This document shows, one piece after another, positions 19,366 through 21,340 of a DNA stretch of 21,340 nucleotides. This DNA comes from UBA4408 sp002389785 (GTDB lineage: Bacteria > Bacteroidota > Bacteroidia > UBA4408): NCBI GenBank assembly GCA_035438985.1, contig DAORJK010000030.1, positions 1-21,340 of the forward strand, in the 5' to 3' direction. The notes beneath the pieces were generated by a model, which was not told the origin of the DNA, did no database searches, and saw nothing but the letters and a program-made list of their open reading frames with translations. The first letter of the stretch is position 1; every line of letters starts with the position of its first letter. A program made the position numbers and the translations under genes.

Positions 19366-21225
19366 ATGAAAAAAATTTTACTAACACTTGCTGCTATTAC
19401 AGCCTTAATGACAGCATCGCAGGCTCAAACAACTGGCGGACCAGATGCTTACGGGTATATTTGGCGCGACAGTAACGATCCTAACGGGCCGGCTTACAAT
19501 TGGATTGACATTACCACATTGGGTGATGCAACTCAAATTAGTGGTTTATCTGACGATAACAATGTAGCTTCAACCATTGGATTTCCTTTCCATTTTTATT
19601 GGTACGATGTAAACAACATTTGGATTGGAAGTAACGGGTACATTGGATTTACAAATAGTCCGATCGCTGCCCCAATTCCAACTATTCCTTTATCAACTGC
19701 ACCCAATAATTATATCGCACCATTTGCATGCGATTTGAACTTTGACCCGCTTCCAGGAAATACAGCAGAATGCTGGAAATGGAAAAGTGCTGATAACGAT
19801 ACTTTGATTATTTCTTGGATTAATGCACCTTTTTGGGAGCAAGTAAATGGATTTGACGGTTCAAATACCTTCCAATTAATTTTATCAACTATTGATAGCT
19901 CAATCACTTTCCAATATCAAAACCAAATTGGAACCTACCAAAATCCTACCGATTTCCTTACCTTAGGTATCGAAAACAACTCGGGAAATGTTGGTTTGTT
20001 GCATACTCATGACGCTTATCCGGTAGCTAATTATGCAGTTAAATATTATTATCCTGCAAATTCTACATTCTCTGTAAGTGATGCTTCAACTTCATTTGTA
20101 AACAACAGTGAATCGGGTGGTTTATTTTTATCGAAGCGTTCAACTACTGTGGGTGGACCATTCGTTTTATCTGGTGAAGCAAGAAATTCAGGTAATACTA
20201 CCCTTAATGGATTCAATGTTCAAGGGAATGTAAAGAATATCAGCAATGCTTCTCAAGTGTTAGTGGGTGGAGGAACTTCAACAACCTTTACTGTAGATAC
20301 TCTACAACCCGGACAAACTGAAGCATTTACTTATCCTAAAGCTTGGCAACCTGCAACAGCTGGTACATTCACATTTAACAGTGCTACCCAATTGACCGGT
20401 GATGCTACCCCTACCAACAATACCAAATCATGCGAGTTAGTTGTAGTTGATACTACTGCTACTAACATTAAACTTACTTTTGATGCAGGTGCTGCTTCAA
20501 GTGGAAATATTGCTTGGTCAGGTGGAAATGCAGGTGTTGGTGTTGAAATCCCATTACCTTATTTACCTTGTAAAGTAACTACTTTGCATGCTCTAATTGC
20601 TGCCAATGCTCAAAATGCTAGCTATTGCTTGAAATTGTATGACAATGCCGGACCTAATGGTGGACCAGGTGCTTTGCTCGATTCAGTTTGGGTTGATTCA
20701 ACCACCATTACTCTTGGAACTTATAGTGATATTATTTTATCGAACCCAATCTACTTAACCACTAGCAGTGTATTTTTAGAATGGTTTATGCTGGGTGATG
20801 GAATTGGTATTGGTACTGTTGCAACTGCTCCTTACAGTAACCGTACATATGAAGTATTTGCAAACAACTGGTCAATTTACCGCAGTCGTGAAAATACTGA
20901 CTTTAACTTAGGTATCACTATTCAGGATGTTAATACCGGTGTTACTACCAATACAACCGAAGATAATTCAGCTATTGGAACTTTTTATCCAAACCCTTCT
21001 AATGCGAATGTTTCAATTAAAATTAATTCTGCTGCTGCAAATCAGCGTGTTGAATACAAAATTTACGACATGAAAGGACAAGTAGTGAGTGCTTCTAAAT
21101 TTGTTGCAACTCAAGGAACACAAACAGTTGAATTACCTGTTTCTCGTTTGAGCAATGGGGTATATACTTGTTTGTTTACTATGAATGGTAAAACTACTTC
21201 TCGTCAATTTAACGTTGTGAAGTAA
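19366..21225 (+). CDS. Large secreted protein with type IX secretion sorting domain
   Basis: A 619-residue exported protein. Signal peptide MKKILLTLAAITALMTASQAQ is cut near residue 20. Residues about 25-230 hold a beta-rich region with GYIWRDSNDPNG, IGFPFHFYW and IWIGSNGYIGF, like the adhesin/NIDO-type domains in Bacteroidota surface proteins. About 260-350 resembles a CARDB-like Ig fold (SGEARNSGNTTLNG). About 370-515 is another beta domain (YCLKLYDNAGPNGGPG). Residues 540-619 form a type A C-terminal sorting domain: FYPNPSNANVSIKI, YDMKGQVV and LSNGVYTCLF, ending FNVVK. The sorting domain sends it through the type IX system to the cell surface. No protease or glycosidase motif is seen. A partial -7 box (TATTTTAG, 19316-19323) lies upstream; a strong terminator follows. 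Confidence 0.88.
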   Translation: MKKILLTLAAITALMTASQAQTTGGPDAYGYIWRDSNDPNGPAYNWIDITTLGDATQISGLSDDNNVASTIGFPFHFYWYDVNNIWIGSNGYIGFTNSPIAAPIPTIPLSTAPNNYIAPFACDLNFDPLPGNTAECWKWKSADNDTLIISWINAPFWEQVNGFDGSNTFQLILSTIDSSITFQYQNQIGTYQNPTDFLTLGIENNSGNVGLLHTHDAYPVANYAVKYYYPANSTFSVSDASTSFVNNSESGGLFLSKRSTTVGGPFVLSGEARNSGNTTLNGFNVQGNVKNISNASQVLVGGGTSTTFTVDTLQPGQTEAFTYPKAWQPATAGTFTFNSATQLTGDATPTNNTKSCELVVVDTTATNIKLTFDAGAASSGNIAWSGGNAGVGVEIPLPYLPCKVTTLHALIAANAQNASYCLKLYDNAGPNGGPGALLDSVWVDSTTITLGTYSDIILSNPIYLTTSSVFLEWFMLGDGIGIGTVATAPYSNRTYEVFANNWSIYRSRENTDFNLGITIQDVNTGVTTNTTEDNSAIGTFYPNPSNANVSIKINSAAANQRVEYKIYDMKGQVVSASKFVATQGTQTVELPVSRLSNGVYTCLFTMNGKTTSRQFNVVK

Positions 21226-21250
21226 TTGAATTTTTCTTTTTATGAAAAAG

Positions 21251-21281
21251 GGCTGTCCCATAAGGACAGCCTTTTTTTTTT
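21251..21281 (+). terminator. Strong intrinsic terminator after the type IX cargo gene
   Basis: Perfect 8-bp inverted repeat GGCTGTCC (21251-21258) and GGACAGCC (21264-21271) around a five-base loop, followed by ten T and preceded by an A-run, which could let it work on the other strand too. Confidence 0.92.
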
Positions 21282-21286
21282 AAAAC

Positions 21287-21340
21287 TTGCCTCGTCCTGA
21301 AATAGGTTGACACAAAAAAGTGTAACCGTTATGAATAAAG
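21287..21340 (+). mobile_element. Probable start of an IS3-like insertion sequence at the right edge
   Basis: TGCCTCGTCCTGAAATAGG resembles the terminal sequence of IS3-family elements I recall from Bacteroidota. It is followed by an imperfect hairpin (GGTTGACAC / GTGTAACC, 21305-21327) and an ATG at 21331 that could begin a transposase OrfA. Only ten bases of that frame are in the window, so the call rests on the end sequence alone. Confidence 0.35.

Overview
The window looks like a chromosomal segment of an AT-rich member of the Bacteroidota. The evidence is a secreted protein with a C-terminal type IX secretion sorting domain, promoters of the TTTG-N19-TAnnTTTG type, almost no Shine-Dalgarno sequences, a Bacteroidota-style Arm-domain tyrosine recombinase, and a typical core gene set (trmB, nadK, hemE, ung, kbl). 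The species cannot be named from the sequence.

Left end (1-1680) is an accessory hotspot. An IS21-like terminus (1-54) cuts a leftward tyrosine-recombinase gene. Behind its start lie 11-bp and 10-bp phased direct repeats, then a 3' fragment of an initiator tRNA-fMet gene that reads as an attachment site. From there about 340-bp modules follow in tandem, each made of a tRNA-fMet 3' fragment, an identical hairpin terminator and an 80-codon GIY-YIG nuclease gene. Two modules have intact genes; a third tRNA fragment and terminator is followed by what looks like a decayed nuclease copy with small hairpin repeats. In two of the tRNA fragments a 16-bp palindrome replaces part of the anticodon arm and variable loop. 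This is the most unusual part of the window.

The rest is ordinary chromosome in short operons. On the minus strand, CBS-domain protein, Omp85-like outer membrane protein and NAD kinase (4654 down to 1682) share a strong promoter. On the plus strand, a secreted protein of unknown function precedes kbl (4771-6852). On the minus strand, a TolC-like protein and an HlyD/MacA-like adaptor (9712 down to 6863) form two parts of an export system whose ABC transporter is not here. A SiaC-family regulatory phosphoprotein (9840-10214) stands alone. On the minus strand, trmB, a pentapeptide-repeat protein and an alkyltransferase-like protein form an operon (11840 down to 10211).

On the plus strand, a membrane SpoIIE-type phosphatase, a VIT-family transporter and an EamA transporter form a run (12004-15120). 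The phosphatase is a plausible partner of the nearby SiaC protein. Then hemE, a UMF1-type MFS transporter and a LutA-like Fe-S protein (15234-18348) follow closely. A tiny lipoprotein gene (minus strand), ung, and a large type IX secreted protein gene with a strong terminator come next. The last 50 bases resemble the start of another insertion sequence, so IS-like sequence bounds both edges.
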